64,000 nucleotides of DNA from Chrysomallon squamiferum (taxonomy: Eukaryota; Mollusca; Gastropoda; Neomphalida; Peltospiridae). This document shows, piece after piece, positions 63,965-64,000 of the stretch. Positions within the stretch are counted from its first letter, which is position 1; each line of letters starts with the position of its first letter. Both the position numbers and the translations under genes were made by a program. The DNA lies in contig CM022671.1 in NCBI GenBank assembly GCA_012295275.1, positions 28,200,322 to 28,264,321 on the forward strand, read 5' to 3'. Below the pieces are notes generated by a model. The model worked only from the letters and a program-made list of their open reading frames with translations. It was not told the DNA's origin and did not search any database.

Positions 63965-64000
63965 TATTACATTTTAAAACTTATTAATTAATTTATTGAT

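Overview
This window looks like AT-rich nuclear DNA from an animal. Genes have many short exons joined by GT-AG introns, and there are long non-coding stretches full of microsatellites. It is not bacterial or viral. A mollusc is the most likely source, as an inference: a decayed copy of what I remember as a common molluscan tRNA-type SINE lies near 19.4-19.6 kb, a related tRNA-like head lies near 62.7 kb, and the motif AAGGGAGATAACT, frequent in molluscan DNA, precedes CPT2. No rRNA, intact tRNA, CRISPR array or intact transposase gene was seen.

Layout: (1) 436-2078 (+), the last four coding exons of an alpha-L-fucosidase. (2) 4167-12911 (+), complete CPT2, mitochondrial carnitine palmitoyltransferase 2: 15 exons, 660 residues, with a tandem intronic duplication at 10.05-11.74 kb. 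(3) 15036-23107 (-), a five-exon ankyrin-repeat gene with an acidic exon carrying an apparent one-base frameshift. (4) 23.1-34.3 kb, gene-poor DNA with a foldback hairpin, a TATA-box candidate, a 35-bp minisatellite, simple repeats and the probable long 3' UTR of the next gene. (5) 34268-39895 (-), an RSBN1/KDM9-type protein (855 residues, five exons). (6) 40137-44187 (+), SET/TAF-I (325 residues, eight exons), head-to-head with RSBN1 across 241 bp. (7) 47238-54960 (+), RAD18 (752 residues, 15 exons), with a 613-bp foldback element in an intron. (8) 55511-60288 (-), a complete second alpha-L-fucosidase (459 residues, eight exons) containing a GC-AG intron. (9) 60.3-64 kb, mostly non-coding, with a candidate membrane-protein exon at 63648-63918 (-).

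The genes do not form one pathway. They cover lysosomal or secreted glycan breakdown (two fucosidases), mitochondrial fatty-acid import (CPT2), chromatin (RSBN1/KDM9 and SET) and DNA-damage tolerance (RAD18). The two fucosidases face each other about 53 kb apart and keep identical internal exon sizes, so they are paralogues. I found no convincing new biological system. The most interesting signals are the intron-internal duplication in CPT2 with a nearly invariant 130-bp core, the ankyrin-gene frameshift, the two foldback structures and the orphan exon at the right end. Exon models were built by eye from splice sites, reading-frame continuity and remembered homologues. All multi-exon models except the ankyrin gene close in frame.
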